Assembly: GCA_910578815.1 (NCBI GenBank)
Contig: CAJTSE010000009.1
Location: 123,334 to 187,333 of the forward strand
Direction: 5' to 3'
Length of the DNA stretch: 64,000 bases
Source: an uncultured Acetatifactor sp.
GTDB taxonomy: Bacteria; Bacillota; Clostridia; Lachnospirales; Lachnospiraceae
Shown: in pieces, positions 16,666 to 26,900 of the stretch
Numbering within the stretch: position 1 is the stretch's first letter
How the letters are laid out: the number at the start of each line of letters is the position of its first letter
Position numbers and translations under genes: made by a program
Notes under the pieces: model-generated
Told to the model about the DNA's origin: nothing
Databases searched by the model: none
Seen by the model: the letters and a program-made list of their open reading frames with translations, nothing else

Positions 16666-17730
16666 TCAGCGCGTTGACAGGAAGTCATACTCCCTGCGGG
16701 CCTGCTGGTCGTCCGGATAGTTTTTAATATAATTGTTAATCAGCACATAAGCTTGCTCATACTGCCCCAGATATTCATAAGCCGCGATTTCATTAAAAGC
16801 CAGCGTCTGCATCATAGCGCCGTTTCCTAACTTCATACCCGCCTGAAACGCCTCCAGCGCCTTATTGTAATCTCCCTTGGCCATTTCACAGAGTCCCAGC
16901 TGATTGTACACCTCCGCGTTTTCCTCGTATTGTCCCAGATAGCTGCTGTACACGCTGGCAGCATAATTGTAATCCCCGGTTGCCTCGTAGGCGCGCCCCA
17001 GATAAAGGTAACTTTCCGCACTCCCCTCGTTTCTGGCCTCTTCCAGTACCAGGCATGCCTTCTGATACTCCCCCTGATAGTAATAGATGCGCCCTCTGGA
17101 AAAATTATCCATCCTCTTATCCCCGGCCGCCAATGCTGTCTGCAAGTATTCCTGACCATCCTCCCTGTGACCGAAATATGCCAGGATCTCGTAAATTTCT
17201 ATCAGCCTGTCATAATTTTTGGCATCCATGGAAAGCACTCTGTCAAAATCTTCCTTGGCCTCCTGGAAATGTCCCAAATTCATGCGCACGTTGCCCCGCA
17301 GGAAATAAGCGTCCTTCTCTTCCGGCCGCAGATCCAGAATCGCATTATAGGTTTCCTCCGCCTCGCTAAATCGCCCGTCCTTGGTATATGCGGCGGCAAG
17401 ATAATAGTTGGTATCAAAATCTATGTTTTGGACAAATCCGTTGCTATACGCCAGCGAGCGTAAAAACGCCTCCGCCGCCAGTCCGTAATCCGTAAGGCCC
17501 ATATGGGCAATCCCTCTGGAACGCTCGATCAGCCTAATATTTTCCCCGGCTTCCTCCGCCGCCTCCAGTTCCGCCAGCGCTCCCTCATAGTCAAGGTTCT
17601 GAATCAGCTGCGTGGCGTTTGCCGTTTTTTCTCCGACTCCGCCGCAGCCCGTAAGCAGGCAAAGCAGGGCCAGACACATCACTGCACATATGCGGTATAT
17701 GTAATTTTTCCGTATTTTCCTCTGGGCCAT
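16666..17730 (-). CDS. TPR-repeat lipoprotein
   Basis: A 354-residue surface lipoprotein: signal peptide with lipobox LLTGC, then at least seven tetratricopeptide units (for example DYEGALAELEAAEEAG, FQEAKEDFDRVLSMD, DYNKALEAFQAGMKLG) filling the rest of the chain. TPR solenoids bind proteins; the partner is unknown. Start chosen at the ATG with GGGGAGC upstream; the open frame extends 20 codons further without a site. It is monocistronic, separated from mscL by a cluster of inverted repeats. Confidence 0.82.
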   Translation of the reverse strand: MAQRKIRKNYIYRICAVMCLALLCLLTGCGGVGEKTANATQLIQNLDYEGALAELEAAEEAGENIRLIERSRGIAHMGLTDYGLAAEAFLRSLAYSNGFVQNIDFDTNYYLAAAYTKDGRFSEAEETYNAILDLRPEEKDAYFLRGNVRMNLGHFQEAKEDFDRVLSMDAKNYDRLIEIYEILAYFGHREDGQEYLQTALAAGDKRMDNFSRGRIYYYQGEYQKACLVLEEARNEGSAESYLYLGRAYEATGDYNYAASVYSSYLGQYEENAEVYNQLGLCEMAKGDYNKALEAFQAGMKLGNGAMMQTLAFNEIAAYEYLGQYEQAYVLINNYIKNYPDDQQARREYDFLSTR

Positions 17731-17797
17731 GTAACCTGCTCCCCGCTTTATCTTACAGTGTTTTTTGCACAAATTTAGACATACCGGCACAGCCGTG

Positions 17798-17941
17798 GGA
17801 AGAATGCCTGCTCAAAGCGAACTTGTTCGCTTGGCATTCTTCCGTGTGAGAAAGGCGCTGCATTTGCGCCGTAGAATTTCTTCGCGAAGCAGCCCTTGCT
17901 GCGAGCGAAAATTGAGGAACACAATTAGAAATTCTTCTCAC
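17798..17941. repeat. cluster of inverted repeats between mscL and the TPR gene
   Basis: Hairpin A: GGAAGAATGCC (17798-17808) with GGCATTCTTCC (17833-17843), enclosing a second stem AAGCGAA/TTCGCTT. Hairpin B: GTGAGAA/TTCTCAC bounds 17846-17941 and contains several small stems (GGCGC/GCGCC, TAGAATTTCT/AGAAATTC, CTTCGCGAAG, GCAGCCCTTGCTGC, AATTGAGGAACACAATT). This is far more structure than a terminator needs and resembles foldback repeat elements. Confidence 0.65.
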
Positions 17942-17947
17942 AATACT

Positions 17948-18400
17948 CTACTCTTCATCAAGCCTTGACGTGCAGTGAGGACATCTTGTGGCCTCTATGG
18001 CGATCTCGCTCATACAGAAAGGGCATTTCTTCGTGGTCGGCGCCGCAGGTTTTTCTTCCTCTTTATGGCTGAGCTTGTCCCCCAGCTTATTAATCAGCTT
18101 AATCAACAGAAAGATCACCAGCGCCGTAATCAGAAAATTAATAATCGCCGTAATAAAATTACCGTAGTTAAGTACCGGCGCACCCTCCCCCTTGCCAAGA
18201 GTCAGGGTCAGATAGCTGAAATCCGTTCCGCCGAAAATTGCCAAAATGGGAGTTAGTATATCCTGATTTAAGGAAGTCACGATAGAGGTAAATGCGCCTC
18301 CCACAATCACGCCCACTGCCATGTCCATCACATTGCCACGGGTGATAAATTTCTTAAATTCTGCAATAAATCCCTTATCCTTGCCCTTACTCTTGCTCAT
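17948..18400 (-). CDS. mscL: large-conductance mechanosensitive channel with zinc-ribbon tail
   Basis: A 150-residue inner-membrane channel that opens under hypo-osmotic shock. The family signature FKKFITRGNVMDMAVGVIVGGAF is at residues about 14-36 (TM1), TM2 lies at about 78-100, and a charged cytoplasmic helix follows. The C-terminus ends in CPFCMSEI...CPHCTSRL, a four-cysteine zinc ribbon seen in a subset of Firmicute MscL. The open frame begins at a TTG two codons earlier; the ATG is preferred. Confidence 0.93.
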   Translation of the reverse strand: MSKSKGKDKGFIAEFKKFITRGNVMDMAVGVIVGGAFTSIVTSLNQDILTPILAIFGGTDFSYLTLTLGKGEGAPVLNYGNFITAIINFLITALVIFLLIKLINKLGDKLSHKEEEKPAAPTTKKCPFCMSEIAIEATRCPHCTSRLDEE

Positions 18401-18510
18401 CTGCAATCCGCCCTTTCCTTTGGCATATAATCAATCTTTATCATAGTGTACACTAAATTTGTCCATGTGGCAAGAAGCCTCATCCTGTTTTTTATCCAAT
18501 CGTTTTTATC

Positions 18511-19443
18511 TTATCCAATCATCTCCATGCCAATCGTTTCTATTGCATACAACGGAAGGTTCACAAGCCAATCCTCCCTTTTATAATCCGCCATGGAAGT
18601 GCGGACAGAAAGCTGGGGGCCAAATCTTTCCCGATAGGTTTTCAGACTCTTTGCCCGCCCACCCTCGCGGACCAGGCCGTACACAAATTTCTTATTTTCT
18701 TTCGCAAGCTGAGAAGGAATACTGTTCCAGATCATGCGAATTTTCGGCACGATTTCATTGGGAGCATGCTTGGAGAAATCCTGCTCATACGAAGTCAGAA
18801 TATTCTTTTGAATGGTACGGACTTCATTAAAATCCCTGTCCTCCGTAAAGCTCTGCACGGCTTCCGGCATTCCTCCCACAAAATAATAATACTTGAGAGC
18901 GTCAATATACATCTGTCTGAAAGAGGTAATCAGCGGATAATCCCTCGCGTCCAGAAGCTCCGCCAGGCGCTCATCCCCCATCGCCATCAAAAATTCTCTG
19001 AAGGAAAGCGGATACAATTTCAAAAAGTCCGTCTTTCCCACCGGAAACGCCGTCCCCTCATGTAAGGCAATCCCCAGCAATGACCCGGCGCAGATAATAT
19101 GATACTGCGGCGCATTCTCATAAAAGTATTTCAGGGCCGATAACGCCCGGGGTACCTCCTGTACCTCGCCAAAAATAAGCAGCGTATTCTCCGGATCAAT
19201 TTTTCGTTCGGCATATAGTTCCAGACCCATAATCAGACGTTCTGTTTTGAGATCTGATGCAAACAGCTCTGCCATTACAGAATTCGCATCAAAATTAATA
19301 TACACCGTATCCCGATACGCTTTATCGCCAAATTCCTTCATCAGCCAGGTCTTTCCTACCTGCCTGGCACCCTCAATAATCAGCGGTTTACGGTGCTTAC
19401 TGTTTTTCCATTTATATAAAGCCTCGATTGCAATCCGGTACAT
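18511..19443 (-). pseudogene. AAA ATPase / DUF4143 protein with internal deletion and broken Walker B
   Basis: The family (AAA_14 plus DUF4143) is normally about 400-450 residues; this copy is 310. Walker A is intact (EGARQVGKTWL, about residues 26-36), but Walker B reads LLIFGEVQEVP where the family has DE, so the catalytic Asp is Gly. After VREGGRAK the protein jumps directly to SLKTYRERFGPQLSVRTSMADY, the extreme C-terminus, skipping the middle of DUF4143 in frame. Seen in sequence: the motifs and shortness; from family knowledge: what is missing. Probably non-functional. Confidence 0.7.
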
Positions 19444-19723
19444 ACGCACACCTCATGATTTTAGTAACGGTTTGATCATTGCGAACGCAGTGAGCATTTA
19501 ATTTCACCTGACATGATAACGAAAGAATCGTTGAGCGCGAAGCGCAGCAGACGCGCAGCGGCCGGATTCTTAAGTGTATTATAGCATGATAATTACAAAA
19601 AATGCGACGATATTTGTGTCGGCTTTACATTTTTTACAATGATTTTTGCTTGTTTGCTTCTTTCGCCGTTACCTCGCCGGGCGAAAATGCCTGCCGGATC
19701 AGAAAGAACAGCGCCTGTCTGTG

Positions 19724-20059
19724 TTATTCGTCTACTTCATCTGTCTGTACATCACCGAACAGAATACGCATATAATCACGGCGGCCATACAAAACACGGT
19801 CTATATAGACATCTTTTCCATAAGCCCGGTAGAACACAAGGTAGTTTCCGCTTACGAGAAAACGGTAATCGCTTTCCGTGTCTGCGACTGAAGAAAGCGG
19901 CGTCCCTGCATAAGCCTGATTTTTCAGAACACGAATTTTCTTTGTGATCCTGCTTACGGTTGCCAGAGCCGCGTCAGAGTTTTCAAGCTCCTCCGTGATA
20001 TAGGCTTTGATTTCAGCCAGGTCATTTTGCGCCTCTTTCGATAAATGCAGGTTATTCAT
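19724..20059 (-). CDS. RelE/ParE-family toxin
   Basis: An 111-residue protein with the ParE/RelE plasmid-stabilisation fold: N-terminal helices (LSKEAQNDLAEIKAYITEEL), central RITKKIRVLKNQ and C-terminal beta strands DYRFLVSGNYLVFYRA and DVYIDRVLYGRRDY. Such toxins cut mRNA on the ribosome or poison gyrase. It overlaps the antitoxin gene by eight bases, antitoxin first, the normal order. Not followed by any gene in the same direction for 275 nt. Confidence 0.88.
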   Translation of the reverse strand: MNNLHLSKEAQNDLAEIKAYITEELENSDAALATVSRITKKIRVLKNQAYAGTPLSSVADTESDYRFLVSGNYLVFYRAYGKDVYIDRVLYGRRDYMRILFGDVQTDEVDE

Positions 20060-20306
20060 GGGAAAGTCCGAGTTTTTCCTCCACGGCCTCCAATGTCAGC
20101 CAGCCTTTCTCTTCCCCGGATTTCCGGCCTTTTTCAAGCTCATTCATCAACCGGATGGTTGCCTGTGTCTTTTCATAGTCCTGTATGTCAATAATTGCAT
20201 AGCGCCCCCGGCCGTTCTTCGTCAGGAAAACGGGAGCGCCTACTGCTACATCATGCAGTACCTCGCTGTAATTGCGCAGATCGGAAATAGGTTTAATGTT
20301 TGGCAT
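20052..20306 (-). CDS. Phd/YefM-family antitoxin
   Basis: An 84-residue antitoxin beginning MPNIKPISDLRNYSEVL, the typical Phd/YefM DNA-binding start, with the VFLTKNGRGRYAIIDIQDYE segment and a C-terminal toxin-binding tail. Start set by AAAGGAG nine bases upstream; two earlier ATGs are too close to that site. It should neutralise the RelE-like toxin and repress the shared promoter at 20331-20359. Confidence 0.9.
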   Translation of the reverse strand: MPNIKPISDLRNYSEVLHDVAVGAPVFLTKNGRGRYAIIDIQDYEKTQATIRLMNELEKGRKSGEEKGWLTLEAVEEKLGLSHE

Positions 20307-20330
20307 AGGGTTCATCTCCTTTCTGCCATT

Positions 20331-20359
20331 AGTATAACCCAATCTGCTGTAAAATTCAA
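20331..20359 (-). promoter_or_regulatory. promoter of the toxin-antitoxin pair
   Basis: Minus strand TTGAAT (20359-20354), 17 nt, TATACT (20336-20331), 25 nt before the antitoxin start and directly after the stop of the sortase remnant. Confidence 0.7.
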
Positions 20360-20368
20360 CATCAGAAT

Positions 20369-20878
20369 TTACAGCACATCCGCAACCAATACTCCCTGTA
20401 CCAGATACCGCTTGGAAGAGCGGCGTCCCACACAGGTGGAAAGCGTAATGATTCTGTCATCCGTAGTCAAATCCCCTTCCTGCCAAAAATGACCGCCGCT
20501 GTCCGCATTCTCTCTGATACTGTCCAGATATTGTTCATATCCTGCGTCTGAGCCAAGATCATAAGCCGTCAAGAGATGCGCAACGCTGAATTCATAAGCC
20601 GCAAAGATTTCATACACCAATATTCTGCCGTCCTCCGCATATATATGGATATAGCGGTTTCCCTCGAAAAAATCTGCATCCATAAAATCATGAAGTCCTG
20701 CAAACATGGTGCCGTTCCTCATATTATGCCCGTATAATACCGTATTTCTGTCGGACCAGTCCCGGCTGTTAAGATATTGTATATAAATACAGCCGGGATA
20801 GCCGGAAGAGCCATCCAAATTATGATTGAGATAGTAGTTTGGCTCGTCCAGATGCTGTACCACCGGATAATCAATGAT
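20369..20878 (-). pseudogene. class B sortase lacking its N-terminus
   Basis: The remaining frame holds the sortase core: DYPVVQH, then VLYGHNM with the catalytic His, and LSTCVGRRSSKRYLV with the catalytic Cys and Arg. The membrane anchor and first strands are gone: in frame, a TGA lies four codons before DYPV, and the DNA immediately upstream belongs to a different protein in another frame. The joint carries the shared word ATTATC, consistent with a deletion between the two genes. It cannot be anchored and is probably dead, unless the truncated cytosolic core is made from the GTG at 20863. Confidence 0.75.
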
Positions 20879-22158
20879 CGTTCTCCTTCAACAGTAAGAG
20901 TCTGCCCTGCCAGCTCTTTCCCTGTATACCTTCCGACTTCCTTCCCCGAAGCATCATATAGAAAGAGGTAATCAAATCCTTCTTCCATTTCTGTCCTCTC
21001 ATCAAAGGTGACCACAAGCTCCCTTGCTCCTGCCAGAGTATACTTCCAAACATCACTGCACCGGTTTTCATAGTTATGAGGACTTTCCATCATCGCCACC
21101 GTCTCACAGTTATGAAGCGTATTGGTTACGGTAATTTAGCAGCTTTCCGCCACATTACTGCCCTCCCCGGCCCTGGCCGTGATTACCGCCGTTCCTTTCC
21201 CAAGTGCCATAACGTTTCCATTTGCATCCACCGTGGCAATGCTTTCATCCGGTGAACTCCATAAAATGGCTTTGTTGTTGGCACTTACCGGATAGACTAC
21301 AGCTGTCAGGGTATAAGTATCCGCCGCTTCCATAGAATAACTCGTTTTATTTAAGCTAATTGCGGTCACCGGCTACAGCACTGTCACCATGCAGGAAGCC
21401 CGCACATTGCCCACATTTACCTGTATCACCGCGTTCCCCAGGTTCTGAGCCGTAACTACGCCAGTGTCTGAAACGGTTGCAACAGAGGTATTACTGCTCT
21501 TCCACGTCACTTCATCCGTATAATCCGCCGGCGTCACCGAGAGTGTCAATATCAGGGTTCCTCCCTTGTTCAGCGTAGCCGTACCGGCGCTTAGGCTCAC
21601 TGCCGTCGCAGGCTTATCCTGACCGACAAAGGCAGCCCCTACGGAATTAGCCCATTCCTCCGCATAAGTTCCGGGGACACCGTACACTGTCATTTTAGTG
21701 GGATAGCTGAAAGCGTTGTTTCCGATACTTTGAACGCTTCTGGGAATTGTCAGTTTCTTTAAATTAATACAATTCGTAAAGGCACTGCTTTCTAGCGTAT
21801 TCATTCGCCCGGACAGAATGACCTCTTCCAGAGAGGGGCACTGATGAAACGTATAAGAAACCAGCTTCGTCAGACCGTATCCCATTTGTATTTCCTGCAG
21901 AAGCTCACAATCTGCAAAGCAATATTCCCCCAAAGCTGTCACGCTGTCAGGAATCGTTACTGCTGTCAGAGCGTCGCAGTTTTGAAAAGCCGACCATTCG
22001 ATAACCGACACTTTTTCACCAATTTTTACTTCTGCCAGAGAAGCACAGCTTTGAAAAGCTTCACGCCCTATGGTTTCTGTATTTGCCGGGATTTCAATTT
22101 TGCTCAGGCCGCTGCCCTGAAAGGCAAGCTGCTGAACAGCCGTTATACTTTCCGGCAA
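20879..22158 (-). pseudogene. BspA-like leucine-rich-repeat / Big_2 / CUB-like surface protein, broken by two stops
   Basis: One reading frame codes for BspA-type LRRs (22158 to about 21690; repeats such as LTAVTIPDSVTALGEYCFADC), a first bacterial Ig-like Big_2 domain (to 21376), a second Big_2 domain and a CUB-like domain (YENRCSDVWKYTL...). It is interrupted by an in-frame TAG at 21373-21375 and TAA at 21136-21138, both at domain borders. The 5-prime end is cut off at about 22158, where an unrelated XRE-gene remnant on the other strand begins, and the 3-prime end runs into the sortase remnant out of frame. Confidence 0.75.
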
Positions 22159-22335
22159 TTCTTATGTACCACCATGAATGTGTCCGCCGATTATTTTATT
22201 CGTGGAAAAGACAATGATTTCGAGACGGATACTCGGATTGAGCTGCTCGATTCCATGGACAAACGTTCCCGTGAAGGTGCTTTACGGTTCTTACGGGAAT
22301 TTGCCGATGTTGTTTACCAATTACAGAAAAATTAA
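22159..22335 (+). pseudogene. 3-prime remnant of an XRE-family regulator gene
   Basis: About 58 codons reading VSADYFIRGKDND...MDKRSREGALRFLREFADVVYQL and a stop. This is the usual end of small Lachnospiraceae XRE regulators, after the helix-turn-helix, which is missing here because the frame abuts the surface-protein remnant. A good terminator follows at 22361. Confidence 0.6.
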
Positions 22336-22360
22336 AAATTTAAAAACAAATTATTTTCCC

Positions 22361-22395
22361 AAAAGGACAGACCGCCGGCTTGTCCTTTTGCTTTT
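22361..22395 (+). terminator. terminator of the XRE remnant
   Basis: AAAAGGACA (22361-22369) and TGTCCTTTT (22381-22389), a perfect 9-bp stem with an 11-nt loop followed by GCTTTTATT. Confidence 0.8.
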
Positions 22396-22403
22396 ATTCA
22401 TGA

Positions 22404-22608
22404 TATAATGGCCGCAAAGGGCAGAGTCAAGTGGGCGAAGAAGCAGATGTCTGGCTTGCTCAGTCAGATGTTTCTTTACCCATTTGACGAGCGAAGCGCC
22501 CCCGGAAAGACGCAGGCTTTTCGGGGTTCTGCCCGTAATTTTTGGATCATGATATAGCAAAAGAAGCACGGCATTAATGAGGATACGGCCAAATACAGGA
22601 GGATCAAC
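22404..22608 (+). promoter_or_regulatory. structured leader of the DUF4317 gene
   Basis: TATAAT at 22404-22409 (with TTGTCC 18 nt upstream, overlapping the preceding terminator) would give a leader of about 190 nt. It contains a long imperfect hairpin GTCAAGTGGG/CCCATTTGAC (22426-22488) and a second one CCCCGGAAAG/CTTTTCGGGG (22500-22526). The structure matches no riboswitch class I know. Confidence 0.4.
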
Positions 22609-23760
22609 ATGACAAAACAGGAAATTTCAGAAATCAAGAAGCTGCTCACCCCGAAAAACTGCTCCATTACCCGCATCTGCGGATGTTATGTGGACGGGGA
22701 GAAAAATAAAAAAACTGAATTAAAACAAGCCTTTCTGGCGCTGCCGGAGGAAGAAATGTTCAAATATTTTGAAATTCTGCGCAAGGCCCTATCCGGCACC
22801 CCCGGCAAAAACCTGCTGACCCTGGACTTCCCCTTAAGCAGCGAGGAAGAGGGCGGCCCCCAGGAGTTCCTGCTCCGCCTTCGCGACAGCAAGTTAAAGG
22901 ACGACGCCCTGCTGGAGGAATTCTATGACAGGATCATTGCCAACTATGAATTTGTAGGCAATTACCTGATCCTGATCGTTCATGATGTCTATGATGTTCC
23001 CGGCCGCACACGGGACGGTATCGAAATGGAGGACGCCTCCGACGAAATTTATGAGTACATACTAACCTGTATCTGCCCCGTGGAGCTGTCCAAGCCCGGC
23101 CTTTCCTACGACGCGGCGGAAAATACCTTCCGCAACCGTATTCGGGACTGGGTGGTGGGACTGCCGGACGCCGGCTTCCTCTTCCCGGCGTTTACGGACC
23201 GCAGCACCGACCTGCACAGCGCCCTCTATTATTCCAAGGATCCGGAAGAATTAAAGGACGGCTTTGTAAGTGAGCTTTTGGGCTGCCCCCTGCCCTTATC
23301 TGCCGGAAGCCAGAAGGAAACCTTTCAGGCTCTGATTGAAGAAACCTTGGGAGAAGACTGCGATATTGAAATCGTGAAAAACATCCACGACAAGCTTACG
23401 GAAATAGCGGAAGAACGCAAAGAGGAACCGGAGCCTCTGATACTCGATAAAAAAGAAGTAAAGACCATCCTTGCCGACAGCGGCGTTTCCAACGAAAAGC
23501 TGGAATCCTTCGACACGCACTATGACGAGACGGCCGGGGAAAGCGCCGCTCTTCTGGCCAGCAACGTCATGAACACCCGCACCTTCGAGGTCAAGACCCC
23601 CGACGTTGTAATCAAAGTCAGCCCTGACCGGACCGACCTGATCGAAACCCGCAGTATCGGCGGACAGCAATGCCTGGTGATCCGCTTGGACGGCGGCGTG
23701 ATCGTCAACGGCATCACCGTGCGCCCCGGCAACGGAGAAATAGAAGCGGACGAAGAGTAG
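22609..23760 (+). CDS. DUF4317 family protein
   Basis: A 383-residue soluble protein starting MTKQEISEIKKLLTPKNCSI with CGCYVDGEK near residue 24, the recognisable DUF4317 opening. It is acidic, has no signal peptide or membrane segment, and its function is unknown; the family is common in Clostridia. AGGAGG lies seven bases before the ATG. It stands alone on the plus strand among minus-strand genes. Confidence 0.82.
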   Translation: MTKQEISEIKKLLTPKNCSITRICGCYVDGEKNKKTELKQAFLALPEEEMFKYFEILRKALSGTPGKNLLTLDFPLSSEEEGGPQEFLLRLRDSKLKDDALLEEFYDRIIANYEFVGNYLILIVHDVYDVPGRTRDGIEMEDASDEIYEYILTCICPVELSKPGLSYDAAENTFRNRIRDWVVGLPDAGFLFPAFTDRSTDLHSALYYSKDPEELKDGFVSELLGCPLPLSAGSQKETFQALIEETLGEDCDIEIVKNIHDKLTEIAEERKEEPEPLILDKKEVKTILADSGVSNEKLESFDTHYDETAGESAALLASNVMNTRTFEVKTPDVVIKVSPDRTDLIETRSIGGQQCLVIRLDGGVIVNGITVRPGNGEIEADEE

Positions 23761-23871
23761 CGCCGGCTTAATCCGTGGGATCCCCATAGTCTTTATCTAA
23801 CAAATTAATGCCATAGTCCTGTAAATTGCCGTTGACTGCAGAGGCAGGTCTGACGGCACAGTTTCCTATAA

Positions 23872-23938
23872 GGTAAAAAGGCCCCAGGCATCCTGGCCGA
23901 TCAGCGTAAAGTCACCTGATCGTCAATCCGCCTGGGGC
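23872..23938 (-). terminator. terminator of the peptidase-GH43 fusion gene
   Basis: GCCCCAGGC (23881-23889) and GCCTGGGGC (23930-23938) with inner CGATCAG/CTGATCG; on the minus strand the stem is followed by CTTTTTACC. Lies 34 nt after the stop codon. Confidence 0.8.
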
Positions 23939-23971
23939 ACATTCCGTCTTTGACAAATGTTTTAAAAGCCT

Positions 23972-26900
23972 TTAACTATAAATGAAATTCTTGAACTCTG
24001 CGCTTCCGCCCGCTTCCTTTGTGGAGTATGCAACCAGTCCGAAGCGGCAGCCGCAGAAATGATCCAGCTTGAAATACAGCTTATGGTCCGGACCCAGCTT
24101 TTTCCAGTCCTGTCCGCTTCTGCCCTTTTCGGCTCCCGCCACATCAGATTCCGTACCGTCTGCCCCCTCCTTATAGTAAAATGCCGCCGTATCCTTCATT
24201 TCGGTAAAGTCCGCCTCCAGCTTAAGCTGTACGCAGTTTCCTTCCACCGGCAGTACGTCCCATTCCTTTTCCAATGGCGTCATGGACCTATCCCACGCTT
24301 CCATTGTCCGCACAATCAGGCAAAGTTTTCCGTCCCTCCTGGTCAGCCCAATCAGCCCGTAGCAGCTCTGCAGCGCGCAGAGCCCCGCAATATCCCCTTC
24401 TTTCAGGCCGCTGCCGTCCAGGGTGACCTCCCCTGCGCAGCCCGGATACCGCATCCGCTGAGTAATCATATTTTTTGCCTGAGTCAGCCCGTCACACACC
24501 TTGCCTGTGGTCACCTTCCAGCTCCCTGCTTCCTTGTCATGGGCAATCAAGGAAACATCCGGCTCGTGATTAAACTGCCAGCAGGATTTTAATTCCCCCT
24601 TAAAATCATCACTCTGTACCAGCGGCTCATATGTATAATCCGGCCGGGTACTCGTTATGGGGAAATCCGCCGGAATCCGCCCGCCTTCTCCCAGCACCGG
24701 GAAGAGCTGCTCAATCACGCGCTCCGCCTGCTCTCCCTGCAGGGCCTCCCGATGCACAGTCAGCCCCTGCTCCCATCTCACCGGTATCAAAATAGGGATT
24801 CTGCCCACGGCGCCGCTGTCCTGAAAGAGCATGGCATACCATTTTCCCTCCGGCGTATCCACGATTCCGCCCTGTGCCACGCCCTGGCCGCAATAGCCCC
24901 TGTCGTCGTTCAATACCTCCCCACCCACAAATTCTCCGGTAAGGGCCTCCGCCACAAAGCAGCATTCTGTCCTTCGCCAATGGTCCCATAAAGAATGAAT
25001 GAAAAACAGATAATATTTCCCGTTTATTTTATAAAAATGAGTCCCTTCGTAGCCAAGAGAGGGATTGCCCTCGTCGCTGACCGCCAGCCTGTGAAGCCCG
25101 CCGGCCTTTGGCCCGCTTAAATCCTCCGCCAGCTCCGTAATATAAATGTTTTTGTTTCCATAGGCAATATAAACCCTGTCGTCATCGTCAAACAGCAGGG
25201 AGCAGTCATGATAAAAGCCCTCTACTGTATGCTTCTCCCAGGGGCCATCCATCCTCTGCGCCGTGTACAGATAGGTCTTATGAGTATCGTTTGCCACAAA
25301 GCACACATAAAAAGTCCCCTTGTGGTATCGCAGGGAAGCTGCCCACATGCCCTGACCGTAAATATTCTTCTCACCCTCCAGCCTCTGGCCGGGCGTACCG
25401 TCCAAGGTTTCATAGACATACGCCGCATGTTCCCAGTTTTTTAAATCATAGGACCGCAGGATCTCGCAGCCGGGCATAAAGTGCATGGTGGTGCTCACCA
25501 TATAATAGGTATCCTCCACCCGGATCACATCCACGTCAGGATAGTCCAGACAGGTGACGGGGTTGATCGGGCGCTCCCGCTCCAGCTCTTCCGTCAGTTC
25601 ACAGATTTCGTCGATCATGGCGCCAATGGTCTCTATGGTATCCAGCAGGGGAGTGTCCGTGGTAATGTCAATCCCCGCCAAAGCCGCCAGCCCAACGGGA
25701 TCCAGAGTACTTCCCGCAGCAAGCACCTTTTTCCATTCCGCTGCCACTGCCTCTCCTTCCGTCTCCAGCCGCCTGCAGACCTGGGTGGCTACAGTAAGCC
25801 CTGCGCTGTAGGTATAGGAATAAAGACCCATGTAATAATGAGGCTGGCGCATCCAGGTCAGCTCCGCTCCCTCATTGATCTCCACCGCGTCTCCCCAGAA
25901 TTTTTCCATCGTATTTTTCATTAAGCCGCTCAACTGTCCGGCCTGAACGCTCTCTCCCGCATCTACCAGCTTATAAACTTCTCTCTGGTAAGCCGCTTCC
26001 AGCAGATGAGTTACAAAGTTATGATAATAGGTATTGCTCACCATGCAGGACAGCACCCAGCGCCGAAAACGCTTATCCTTACTAGTCCGCATCAGGTAAT
26101 GAGCCATCAGCAGCTCATTCATGGTGGAGGGTGCTTCTATGAAATAGTTGGACACATTGGTGTCAAAAACGGACTGCGCTGCATTGCAGATTTTAAAATG
26201 CCCCGCATGTCCCAGCTCATGAGCCAGAGTGAACACATCCGACATTTTATTATTCCAGGTCATCAGTATATAAGAATGAGTTCCGTAAGGGCTGGCACAA
26301 AAGCCACCCGTAGCCTTCCCCTTGTTCTGGGCAAAGTCCACCCACCGGTCACGGTATGCGGTGCGGATCATCTCCACATAGTCCTCACCCAAAACGGCAA
26401 GCCCTTTCTCAATATATTCCCTGGAAGCCTGAACCGTAACCTCCGGGGTATAGCCTGGGTCAATGGGCAGCTTTAAGTCCGCAAAGGTCATCTGATCCAG
26501 ATGATGCACCCTTTGAATCAGCTTCGCATACCTGCGCATATGAGGCGCCAGCTTCTCCGTGATCAAATCAATCTGGCGGTCATAAAGCTCCCGATTCACC
26601 TTCTGATCGAAAAGCAGATAATCGAAAACGGAGTCAAAACCGCGAAGTTTTGCCAGCACCTTTTCCGTCTGCACATTGGCATTGTACGCAACAGCCGTCA
26701 CATTCTCATACTCCTTTATCTTTTTGGAAAACGCTGTAAAGGCCCCCCGGCGCACTGCCGTATCCGGCTCATATTCATAGTCATCCTCAAAAAGAGTATA
26801 CCCCAGCGGATACTCCCTGCCGTTTACGGTAAAGGGATCAAACTTTATATCTGCCAGCTTGGTAATATTATAAATTTCATAGGGCGTCCCGTAAATACTC

